DNA from: Lachnospiraceae bacterium
GTDB lineage: Bacteria; Bacillota; Clostridia; Lachnospirales; Lachnospiraceae
Assembly: GCA_017962825.1 (NCBI GenBank)
Contig: JAGCUO010000002.1
Coordinates: 22,556 to 86,555 of the forward strand
Direction: 5' to 3'
Length of the DNA stretch: 64,000 nucleotides
Part shown: piece by piece, positions 1 to 6,549 of the stretch
Layout: the number at the start of each line of letters is the position of its first letter
How positions within the stretch are numbered: position 1 is the stretch's first letter
Made by a program: the position numbers and the translations under genes
Notes under the pieces: generated by a model
What the model saw: only the letters and a program-made list of their open reading frames with translations
What the model was told of the DNA's origin: nothing
Database searches by the model: none

Positions 1-2
1 AT

Positions 3-308
3 AAAGTATATCTGCGTGATAACAAACGTATTGATGTACTTGCCAAGCCTCTCTCTGACGGAAGCGTGGCTGTGGGATTTATAAATCTCGACACGGAAAG
101 TTCTCATGAGAAAATCTGTGTTGATAAAAGTCTCATCTGTAAATTACTTCGAAGCAAGATGCGAAATCCGGAGGCATTTGAAAAAGCATCATCATATTCG
201 GTAAAGGATCTATGGAGCGGAGATGTTTTTGTAAATGAAAGCGGAAGATTCGAAGTACCTGAATTGAAAGCGTGCGATACGGTTGTATGGAGGATATATC
301 CTCAGTGA
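3..308 (+). CDS. Alpha-galactosidase, GH27 family, C-terminal part (5' end outside window)
   Basis: Only the last 101 codons are visible and the frame is open to the left edge. The visible part resembles the C-terminal beta-sandwich that follows the TIM barrel in GH27 alpha-galactosidases: a 'KPLSDGSVAVGFINL' strand, then 'VKDLWSGD', then a closing 'VPELKACDTVVWRI'. In the family this domain packs on the barrel that hydrolyses terminal alpha-galactosides; the catalytic aspartates would lie upstream and cannot be seen. The downstream PfkB kinase fits a sugar-use context. The stop overlaps the proposed GTG start of the next gene. The family call rests on this tail alone, so a related GH31 or GH36 enzyme cannot be fully excluded. 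Confidence 0.7.
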   Translation, partial: KVYLRDNKRIDVLAKPLSDGSVAVGFINLDTESSHEKICVDKSLICKLLRSKMRNPEAFEKASSYSVKDLWSGDVFVNESGRFEVPELKACDTVVWRIYPQ

Positions 309-688
309 CACTTGGAAGATTTGTGAATATTTTATATGGAGATAAAGGTTCCGACGGAATTGAAGAGGCACGCCTATCGGGAATCATAGACAGGTATGAA
401 TCAAAACATACGGAGATACGGCTTCTTCGTAAAGATGCTGCAAGAATTCTTCATCTGTATATGCAAAAAGTTTTAGATGTCAGAGATGAGGAGAATATTA
501 CAAATGCATCGGTTTTAAAAGATCTGTATGATTGCAGAGTATGTGCGAATCATATTGCTCAGGTTTACCTGAGAGGAATAATGAAGGAACATGAATATTC
601 GAACGGATTAATACTTTTTGATTCCGATTCGGAAATCTCTGATAAGGAAGGCAAAGAAGCAATTAACAAGATTCATGGTATGAAATAA
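305..688 (+). CDS. Hypothetical protein, 127 aa, coupled to the alpha-galactosidase gene
   Basis: I do not recognise this protein. I prefer the GTG start at 305: a GGAGG lies 11 bases upstream (289-293), inside the galactosidase gene, and GTGA overlaps that gene's stop, as in translational coupling. An ATG at 287 has no ribosome site. The product is soluble, charged and apparently mostly helical, with no signal peptide or membrane segment. It carries cysteines in 'YDCRVCANH' but no full metal-binding motif. The PfkB kinase gene starts 27 bases downstream, so the three genes are probably co-transcribed. A role linked to sugar metabolism is suggested only by position. Confidence 0.55.
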   Translation: MTLGRFVNILYGDKGSDGIEEARLSGIIDRYESKHTEIRLLRKDAARILHLYMQKVLDVRDEENITNASVLKDLYDCRVCANHIAQVYLRGIMKEHEYSNGLILFDSDSEISDKEGKEAINKIHGMK

Positions 689-714
689 CAACCTGACCGG
701 AAAGGAAGACGTTT

Positions 715-1617
715 ATGGAAAACAGATCGGAAGCATATTTATTTGGTCAGATTCTCGGAACTCATTCTTTTCTGTTAAAAGACGGATTTTTAAAACCGGA
801 TGAGTATTCGGAAATAGGAGCACAGTATTTTCTCCCGGGAGGAGAAACCGGAACTGCGGCAACGGTGCTTGATTCTCTCGGGGTCACCGTAAAAATGGAC
901 GGAACATGGCTGGGCAGAGAAGTCGCTCCCATGCTTAAGGAATTCTATGCGGATAAAAAGGTAGATCTGTCATCGGTTCATATATGGGAAGAGGATCCCG
1001 GAGTAATGGATTATGTTGTTATAGCCGGACTTGTACGTTCTCCCCTGGGCAGATTCCAAACACTTTTTTCAGAAGGTAAGCGTTGGTGGAGTATTCCTAA
1101 GGAGGAAGATATAACTGCAAGCAAAGTAGTTGCCATTGATCCATTCTTCGGGGATGAAACCCTCCTTGCTGCGGAGCTTTGTGTTAAACACGGAATTCCA
1201 TATGTAACCATTGACTCGAGACATGATTCATACCTTCATAAACATGCAGCCATAAATGTAGTTTCCAAAGAATGTACGGAAGGCGACTATAAGGGTGAGG
1301 ATTCCGAGGAGATTATGAGGCTTATGCAGAGTGAAGCAGAAGGCCTTACCATTATTACCCGTGGTGGCTCGGAAATGCTTTATGCCAGAAAGGGTGAAGA
1401 GATTCACTATATGAAACCCTTTGATGTGGAAGTGAAATCCACACTCGGCGCCGGCGATACATTCAAGGCAGGATGCGTATATGCGCTTTTACATGGGATG
1501 AGCGATGAAGAGACGGTAAGATTTGCAAGTGCTTGTTCGGCTATAGCAATATCACGTTTTCCGCTTCCCTTAAATCCGCCCACGCTTGAAGAAGTAAATA
1601 ATCTTCTCGGAATGTAA
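715..1617 (+). CDS. PfkB (ribokinase) family carbohydrate kinase
   Basis: The product is a 300-residue cytoplasmic sugar or nucleoside kinase that would use ATP to phosphorylate a hydroxymethyl group. The N-terminal glycine motif 'PGGETGTAA' (about residues 42-50) matches PfkB signature 1. 'STLGAGDTFKAG' (about 242-253) matches signature 2, with the catalytic Asp and anion hole in GAGD. The length is normal for the family. An AGGAAG ribosome site lies 8 bases before the ATG. It follows the alpha-galactosidase and the unknown gene, so a sugar released from plant oligosaccharides is a reasonable substrate class. The sequence does not tell which sugar. A REP-like hairpin follows the gene. Confidence 0.85.
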   Translation: MENRSEAYLFGQILGTHSFLLKDGFLKPDEYSEIGAQYFLPGGETGTAATVLDSLGVTVKMDGTWLGREVAPMLKEFYADKKVDLSSVHIWEEDPGVMDYVVIAGLVRSPLGRFQTLFSEGKRWWSIPKEEDITASKVVAIDPFFGDETLLAAELCVKHGIPYVTIDSRHDSYLHKHAAINVVSKECTEGDYKGEDSEEIMRLMQSEAEGLTIITRGGSEMLYARKGEEIHYMKPFDVEVKSTLGAGDTFKAGCVYALLHGMSDEETVRFASACSAIAISRFPLPLNPPTLEEVNNLLGM

Positions 1618-1660
1618 TAAAAACAGTAAAGTATGTCGATATATAAGATGACAAGGTGAA

Positions 1661-1732
1661 TTCTGACACCGGGGACGTACACCACTGTCAGGAAGAACCT
1701 CCTGACAGTGGTGTACGTCCCCGGCGTCAGAA
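1661..1732. repeat. REP-like long inverted repeat with GGGGACGT core
   Basis: Two 33-base arms (1661-1693 and 1700-1732) are complementary except at one G.T-compatible position and enclose a 6-base loop. Each arm carries GGGGACGT(AC), with the G-run toward the outside of the hairpin. A second hairpin at 7948-7998 has different inner sequence but the same GGGGACG outer ends. Hairpins with GGGGACG ends are known in Firmicute genomes as REP-type elements associated with Y1 (RAYT) transposases. No transposase is present in this window. As RNA it would form a very strong stem, but no U-run follows, so it is not a typical terminator. Confidence 0.8.
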
Positions 1733-1774
1733 ACCTTAGAAACGGAATTCCCGGTTGATACACGGAGGTATCAT

Positions 1775-2344
1775 ATGAAGATAGGTGAGGCCAAACCCAT
1801 ATACTATGCCAACAGACGTGAGCTGGTAGATCAGACACGTGATCTTTTCGCCCGCAAAGAAAAAGCAGAAAATTCATTCAAGGCGACGGGTGATAAAAAA
1901 TTCTCCGAACAGGCGGCATCTCTGGAACTGTCACTTGAAGCAACGCAAAAAGCATTCGAGGAAAATCAAAAGGTTCTTGATTCGCTTGTAGAGCAGGAAG
2001 TGGCTGTATTTAATATGGAAGTCTCAAAACAGCAGGGCGATGCCATGGCTGAAGAGATGGAAAATATGGGCAAGATCATGACGGTTTTCAGAAGGATGGC
2101 CAAGGGTGATATTGTTCCGTTAACCGATGAGAAGAAGTTGATGGAATATGATGATAAAATGTATCAAATGGCCAAGAATATGCAAACCTTGGCTCAGCAA
2201 ATGGAAAAGGAGCATGAAAAGCATAAATCGCTTTGGGATGATGAAGAAAAACCCGAATATCCTGATCCTCAGGAGGTGGCCGATAATACTGAATATGGAG
2301 GTGAACTGCCGGATATAGAGATTCCGGAAGTCTCAGAAGAATGA
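1775..2344 (+). CDS. Hypothetical coiled-coil protein, 189 aa
   Basis: No family recognised with confidence. The start has a CGGAGG site 6 bases upstream. Residues about 10-150 are rich in Glu, Lys, Gln, Met and Ala with long heptad-like stretches, consistent with a long alpha-helical coiled coil. The C-terminal 35 residues are acidic and proline-containing (for example 'PEYPDPQEVAD') and probably disordered. There is no signal peptide or membrane segment, so it should be cytoplasmic. It stands alone between the REP-like hairpin and a terminator hairpin at 2416, so context gives no functional clue. Confidence 0.7.
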   Translation: MKIGEAKPIYYANRRELVDQTRDLFARKEKAENSFKATGDKKFSEQAASLELSLEATQKAFEENQKVLDSLVEQEVAVFNMEVSKQQGDAMAEEMENMGKIMTVFRRMAKGDIVPLTDEKKLMEYDDKMYQMAKNMQTLAQQMEKEHEKHKSLWDDEEKPEYPDPQEVADNTEYGGELPDIEIPEVSEE

Positions 2345-2415
2345 TAAAGAAATCTTAAACAAGCCTCAATTGTAATTAAACAGAGTAACTGATACCATGC
2401 ACAGGTATTGGTGGT

Positions 2416-2452
2416 ATAGCGAAGAATACACCGGTATTCTTCGCTATTTATT
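2416..2452 (+). terminator. Rho-independent terminator
   Basis: A 14-base perfect stem (2416-2429 with 2434-2447) has a 4-base loop and is followed by TTATTTGT. It lies 70 bases after the coiled-coil gene and 25 bases before the first transglutaminase lipoprotein. It therefore ends the upstream transcript or acts as an attenuator in the leader of the next gene. Confidence 0.7.
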
Positions 2453-2472
2453 TGTAAGGAAGGTATATTTTT

Positions 2473-3588
2473 ATGAAGTTCTACAAAGCAGTATCAATCT
2501 TTTTAACGGCGGCGGTTTTGCTAACCGATTGCGCCAAAACGGAAAGCATCAAAACACAACCACACGAATTTGATGCTCATCTTAAAGGCGAAGAAATTTT
2601 GACAGGACCTGAATCCGGTTATGTAGTTGCGGATGAAAAGCAATCCGGTGAAGATCCTGAAGAGACTGTTACGGAAATGGTTTCGGAATACTATTCCTTT
2701 GAACCTCATGTATATTCAGAAAAGTTATCCGAGATCCGCGATGATAACTATTGGACATCATTATATAATCTCATAGATGCGGTTCGAAGCGGAGAAGATA
2801 CTTTTGAATGCTGTGACGAAGAGACATATCATCTTCTGTTAGATGGCATAACCATGAATCATCTCTATCCGATCGCATGCATGTTCATAACAGAGTATAG
2901 CGGAGATGACAAACCTGCTTTTGAAAACGGCATTGGTAGAATTGAGTATGCCATATCAAAGGAAGAATTCGAGGATAGAAAGATAAAATTTGAAGAGGAC
3001 ATTGAAGAAATATTGAGACAGACTGTCAGAACCGACTATTCCGATTTTGAAAAGTGCATGGCTCTTTATGAATATATGTGTTACAACTTCACATATGAAT
3101 ATGAAGAAAATCCGATGGGTGACAATGAAGGATCAACCTATCATACGATCAAGGATAGAACCGGAATATGCTGTGAACTCGGATCCGCATATGCATATCT
3201 GCTTCTTCAGTGCGGTGTAGATGCATTGGAAATTCAGAGTAATGATGACATATATCATGCATGGACATATGTAACTATAAACGGTGAGGGATACCATTGT
3301 GATCCGACATGGGGACTTACGGAAAAAGGTGATCCCATAAGACTCTGGTATTTTATGGAAACGGAACAAGCCAGAACAAATGAAGGATTTGATATGACTA
3401 CATTGGATGTACCGTTGTATCTGGATGTAAATTTACATTTTCCTGAAAATATTTCTTTCCCTGCTGATGATGATACATTCTCATCTGCCTGGAGCAGTAC
3501 ATATGACAGTATAGACAGTGAAAACAATACTTTATTCTGTACGGACTTTTTTACGGATGAAAAGTATGAGATCAAGTATGATATCTGA
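2473..3588 (+). CDS. Transglutaminase-like cysteine protease-fold protein, probably exported (aberrant lipobox)
   Basis: The 371-residue product begins with a basic hydrophobic signal (about residues 1-22) ending in 'LLTDC'. This resembles a lipoprotein box, but Asp occupies the -1 position where Gly, Ala or Ser is expected. A variable acidic linker follows, then a transglutaminase-core domain at about residues 180-290: 'GICCELGSAYAYLL' (nucleophile Cys), 'YHAWTYV' (His) and 'YHCDPTWG' (Asp). A closely related paralogue at 5023-6144 has the normal box VSGC. Such domains are usually extracellular proteases or peptide-modifying enzymes; the substrate is unknown. The start has an AAGGAAGG site. 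The lipobox change could come from a single GGT to GAT substitution. Confidence 0.8.
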   Translation: MKFYKAVSIFLTAAVLLTDCAKTESIKTQPHEFDAHLKGEEILTGPESGYVVADEKQSGEDPEETVTEMVSEYYSFEPHVYSEKLSEIRDDNYWTSLYNLIDAVRSGEDTFECCDEETYHLLLDGITMNHLYPIACMFITEYSGDDKPAFENGIGRIEYAISKEEFEDRKIKFEEDIEEILRQTVRTDYSDFEKCMALYEYMCYNFTYEYEENPMGDNEGSTYHTIKDRTGICCELGSAYAYLLLQCGVDALEIQSNDDIYHAWTYVTINGEGYHCDPTWGLTEKGDPIRLWYFMETEQARTNEGFDMTTLDVPLYLDVNLHFPENISFPADDDTFSSAWSSTYDSIDSENNTLFCTDFFTDEKYEIKYDI

Positions 3589-3614
3589 GACGCAACATGT
3601 ATATTAATAAATGC

Positions 3615-3643
3615 TTGACGTCTTTTCAGTTCGGATATAGAAT
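3615..3643 (+). promoter_or_regulatory. Sigma-A-type promoter
   Basis: TTGACG (3615-3620) and TAGAAT (3638-3643) are separated by exactly 17 bases. It lies in the 264-bp gap before the kinase/GNAT gene and just upstream of a well-formed ribosome site and short reading frame at 3672. I see no other gene it could serve. Confidence 0.6.
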
Positions 3644-3671
3644 CAACATAATAATTTAAGGAGATAGACTC

Positions 3672-3770
3672 TTGAAAAATAACGCTATGAGATATTCATA
3701 CATTTCTATTATTTCCATGTACGCTGTATATGGTCTTAATGGTGTATGTAAATATCCGGGTAGCAGATAA
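3672..3770 (+). CDS. Possible 32-codon leader peptide
   Basis: A TTG at 3672 is preceded by AAGGAGA at 3658-3664, seven bases upstream, and by the promoter at 3615-3643. The frame runs 32 codons to TAA and is notable for five tyrosine and three isoleucine codons. It is followed by a U-tailed hairpin (3803-3835) and then the kinase/GNAT gene. Promoter, short translated frame, terminator and structural gene is the layout of an attenuated leader. No alternative antiterminator stem was worked out, so this is a candidate only. It may equally be a chance frame. Confidence 0.35.
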   Translation: MKNNAMRYSYISIISMYAVYGLNGVCKYPGSR

Positions 3771-3802
3771 GAGCAGTTTTCCAATATCAAAATGTAGATG
3801 AT

Positions 3803-3838
3803 AACCGCTTATCCTGCAGGATGGGCGGTTATTTTATT
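3803..3838 (+). terminator. Terminator or attenuator hairpin
   Basis: AACCGC (3803-3808) pairs with GCGGTT (3825-3830), with an inner ATCC/GGAT stem around TGCA, followed by ATTTTATTA. It sits between the possible leader peptide and the ribosome site of the kinase/GNAT gene, so it would end the leader transcript prematurely. Confidence 0.6.
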
Positions 3839-3852
3839 AAGGAGGTATGTAT

Positions 3853-4905
3853 ATGGATCTGATACTGATAATCGGAAGCGGTGCGGTTGGGAAGATGACG
3901 GTGGGGCAGGAACTCATGAAGATCACGGACTTCAGGCTCTTTCACAATCATATGATGATCGAGCCTGTGCTTGAAATCTTCGGGAAATTTGACGGAGATG
4001 CAGTCAGCAGACTTCGTGATGTTGTCTTTGAAGAATTTATGAAGACAAATTACCAAGGCATGATCTTTACCTATATGTGGGCTTTCGATATGAGGGAAGA
4101 TTGGGATTACGTTAAATCCGTTGCGGAGAAATTCGAGAAGACCGGCGGGACTGTATATTATGTGGAACTTGTAGCGGACAGAGCTGTGAGACTTGAGCGT
4201 AACAGATCCGAGAACCGATTAAAGAATAAGGCTTCAAAGCGGGATATCGCTGCGTCTGAGGGAAGGATGCTCAGGGAGGAAACGAAATATCGTATCGTCT
4301 CTAATGAGGGAGAAATTCCTTTTGAGAATTATATCAAGATAGATAATACAAATCTTGAACCTGATGTAGTTGCACGGATGATCAAGGAAAGATTTAATCT
4401 TCCGGATAAAGGTAATGCAGATCTGGTAAACAGGATAAAACTGGATGAAGTAAAAGAGCACGAGATAGATATTCTTCATGAAATGCAGGTAAAGAGTTTT
4501 ATGCCTCTTTATGAGAAATATCATGATGAAGGGTCTCCTGCGATTGAACCTATCGAGAGGATCAGAAGAAGATTTACCGTCGCAAACAGAAAGTACTATT
4601 TTATCCTGTTGGATGGAGCAAGAGTCGGAGTTATCAATATAGGTCATAATGATCCCGATGAGCATGAGGTTTCTTTTATCAGTCCGCTCTTCGTTCTTCC
4701 GGAATATCAGAACCGCGGAATAGGGTATGTAGCAATCCAAAAAGTATTTGAACTTTTACCGGATGTAAAAACTTGGAAGCTGGAAACTATCCTTCAGGAG
4801 CCTGCTAATTGTCATCTGTATGAGAAATGCGGATTTGTAAGAGTAGGTGAGGAAAAGCCGGTGAACGATAAAATGACACTTATAGACTATGTTTTGAATA
4901 AATGA
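3853..4905 (+). CDS. Fusion of P-loop kinase-like domain and GNAT N-acetyltransferase
   Basis: The AAGGAGG at 3839-3845 is 7 bases from ATG 3853 and only 1 base from ATG 3847, so I choose 3853 (350 aa). The N-terminal half (about residues 1-185) has a Walker A motif 'GSGAVGKMTVG' and resembles shikimate-kinase or AAA-type small-molecule kinases. The C-terminal half (about 200-350) is a GNAT acetyltransferase with the acetyl-CoA loop 'PEYQNRGIGYVAIQK' and a late 'LYEKCGFVRVGEE'. Fusing a phosphotransferase to an acetyltransferase recalls two-headed drug- or metabolite-modifying enzymes, but the substrate is not indicated. The gene lies between two transglutaminase-like paralogues and seems to have its own promoter at 3615. 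Confidence 0.75.
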   Translation: MDLILIIGSGAVGKMTVGQELMKITDFRLFHNHMMIEPVLEIFGKFDGDAVSRLRDVVFEEFMKTNYQGMIFTYMWAFDMREDWDYVKSVAEKFEKTGGTVYYVELVADRAVRLERNRSENRLKNKASKRDIAASEGRMLREETKYRIVSNEGEIPFENYIKIDNTNLEPDVVARMIKERFNLPDKGNADLVNRIKLDEVKEHEIDILHEMQVKSFMPLYEKYHDEGSPAIEPIERIRRRFTVANRKYYFILLDGARVGVINIGHNDPDEHEVSFISPLFVLPEYQNRGIGYVAIQKVFELLPDVKTWKLETILQEPANCHLYEKCGFVRVGEEKPVNDKMTLIDYVLNK

Positions 4906-4956
4906 GATAACCTCAATCTCAATAAAACCTTAAAGAAATATTTGTTGTATGTAAAT

Positions 4957-4986
4957 GTGCACCGGTGATATTATGCATCGGTGCAC
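4957..4986 (+). terminator. Hairpin in the leader of the second transglutaminase lipoprotein
   Basis: GTGCACCG (4957-4964) pairs perfectly with CGGTGCAC (4979-4986) around a 14-base loop. No clear U-run follows, so termination is uncertain. It lies 52 bases after the kinase/GNAT gene and 37 bases before the next ATG, a similar position to the hairpin before the first lipoprotein gene. Confidence 0.4.
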
Positions 4987-5022
4987 AGGGGTACATATTA
5001 TGAAAAAAGGATGGTTTTATTG

Positions 5023-6144
5023 ATGAAGTTCTACAAGTCTTTAGCTGCTGTTCTGGCAGCGGCAATCATGGTTTCCGGTTGTGCGACAAAAGGAGGTACA
5101 GGATATCCCGAAGAAAGTACTGAAAATGATCGAATAGTTACTGAGGAAATTGAAGAGGACGAGGATGATAAAGGCGGTGACAATCCCAAGATTGATGAGT
5201 CCGATATCACAGAGACAGAAGAAGAAACAGACGCTGTATCCGAGTACTATTCTTTTACCCCTTATGTATATTCCGAAAAACTTTCGGAGATCCGTGATGA
5301 GAAATTCTGGCAGGCTTTCTATAATATGCTAGATGCGATTCGCGCCGGGGAAGATTCTTTTGAGTGTCCCGATGAGGAGACATATTGGCAGGTTATTGAT
5401 CCTTATACATTAAATAATCTATATCCTGTTGCCTGTGTGAACATCAGTCCCTACTATGGAGATGGACTGTTCTATGAAAATGGCAGGGGTTATATATATT
5501 ATGCCATACCCAAAGAAGAGTTTGATAAAAAGCGTTTAAAATTTGAGGAGGAGATAACGGCTATTCTTCATGAATGTGTCAGAACCGATTATTCCGATTT
5601 TGAGAAGTGTCTCTCTCTGTATACTTACATCGCAGATAATTTTACGTACGATTATGAAAAATATGAAACAGGCAGAATTGATCTTGATGAGGGAGGAGTC
5701 TACAGCGCATTTTCCAAAAGGTGTGGAATATGCAATGAAATCGCTTCAATATACGCATATCTTCTTCTTCAGTGCGGAGTGGATGCATTAACGACTGACT
5801 CATCGGAGGATGGTCATTCCTGGACATACGTCATTTTAGACGGACAGGGATATCACTGCGATCCTACATGGGCATTGAGAGATGAGGGTGAAGATCTGTT
5901 TCTTTGGGATTTTATGACGACGTCGGAATACAGGGCTGAGGAGGGGATTCATCCCTATCAGATAGGTGCATTCCTGTTTTATGATTATGACTACAGTTAT
6001 AATGAGACGGATTTTCCCGCTGATGATGAGAAATACTCTGAACTGTGGCCGTGTGCCTTTGACAGTCTTGATACCGAGAATAATATTGTCTATTGTCATG
6101 AATTCCCGGATGGAACGCCATTTGAATACAGATACGAAGACTAA
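5023..6144 (+). CDS. Transglutaminase-like lipoprotein
   Basis: I choose ATG 5023 (373 aa) because it opens a signal peptide, 'MKFYKSLAAVLAAAIMVSGC', with a standard lipobox; an AAAAGGA site lies about 11 bases upstream. An acidic Glu/Asp-rich linker (about residues 25-70) precedes the globular part. The transglutaminase core carries 'GICNEIASIYAYLL' (Cys), 'GHSWTYV' (His) and 'YHCDPTWA' (Asp), so the triad is intact. It is a clear tandem paralogue of 2473-3588, with shared phrases such as 'SEYYSF', 'VRTDYSDFEKC' and 'LLLQCGVDAL'. It should be anchored on the outer face of the membrane and may act on cell-surface or dietary peptides; the substrate is unknown. Confidence 0.85.
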   Translation: MKFYKSLAAVLAAAIMVSGCATKGGTGYPEESTENDRIVTEEIEEDEDDKGGDNPKIDESDITETEEETDAVSEYYSFTPYVYSEKLSEIRDEKFWQAFYNMLDAIRAGEDSFECPDEETYWQVIDPYTLNNLYPVACVNISPYYGDGLFYENGRGYIYYAIPKEEFDKKRLKFEEEITAILHECVRTDYSDFEKCLSLYTYIADNFTYDYEKYETGRIDLDEGGVYSAFSKRCGICNEIASIYAYLLLQCGVDALTTDSSEDGHSWTYVILDGQGYHCDPTWALRDEGEDLFLWDFMTTSEYRAEEGIHPYQIGAFLFYDYDYSYNETDFPADDEKYSELWPCAFDSLDTENNIVYCHEFPDGTPFEYRYED

Positions 6145-6184
6145 GGTCTTAACTATAAGAACTCTAATAGATTCTAACCTATTC

Positions 6185-6214
6185 TTGACAATATAATTTT
6201 TCCTATGATACATT
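6185..6214 (+). promoter_or_regulatory. Promoter of the T-box/trpB transcript
   Basis: A consensus TTGACA (6185-6190) is followed after 18 bases by TACATT (6209-6214). A TATGAT at 6204-6209 would leave only 13 bases. The predicted start lies just ahead of stem I of the T-box leader. Confidence 0.55.
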
Positions 6215-6224
6215 CAGATAAACC

Positions 6225-6500
6225 GTTGAGGAAGAGTAAGTAAGTTAAGACCTCCTTTTAAGAGAGAGCTTCGGATGGTGTGATCGGAGCAAAAGTGTTT
6301 TAACCGAATGGACTTCTGAGGGCAATCAGAAACGCGTTGCGGAGTATGAGAGACGGAGGTGAATCTCCGTTAACAAATTCGGCATATGGTCGTATGCGCT
6401 AAGTGGGTGTGAGTTCACACCAAGCCGGGTGGCACCGCAGGTAAACTATTCTACCTGTCCCAGCAGTAACTATTACTGTGGGACAGGTATTTTTTTATCC
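6225..6500 (+). ncRNA. T-box riboswitch leader, tryptophan specifier
   Basis: The leader shows the T-box landmarks in order: AGAGAG-type motif near 6260-6268, the stem I arm with the specifier region 'CCGAATGGACTTCTG' (6304-6318), and the conserved 'GGGTGGCACCGC' at 6427-6438. A terminator follows, with an 11-bp stem (6452-6462 with 6479-6489), a second inner stem and U7 at 6490-6496. The triplet after GAA in the specifier loop is TGG (6309-6311), the tryptophan codon, matching the downstream tryptophan synthase. Uncharged tRNA-Trp should stabilise the antiterminator and allow trpB transcription. This feature fills the 405-bp gene-free gap. Confidence 0.92.
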
Positions 6501-6549
6501 CTGTCCCGAAATGGAACCGACAGGTTCCAAGCCAGGAAAGGAGAAAAAT

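Noticed and set aside
305-688. Fragment of galactokinase
   Set aside because: A short phrase (LYG ... RYESKHTEIRLL) loosely recalls the galactokinase N-terminus, but none of the GHMP motifs is present.
1661-1732. The strong hairpin as a terminator for the PfkB kinase gene
   Set aside because: No T-run follows either arm, the stem is far longer than a terminator needs, and its ends match a second hairpin elsewhere, which points to a REP-type repeat.
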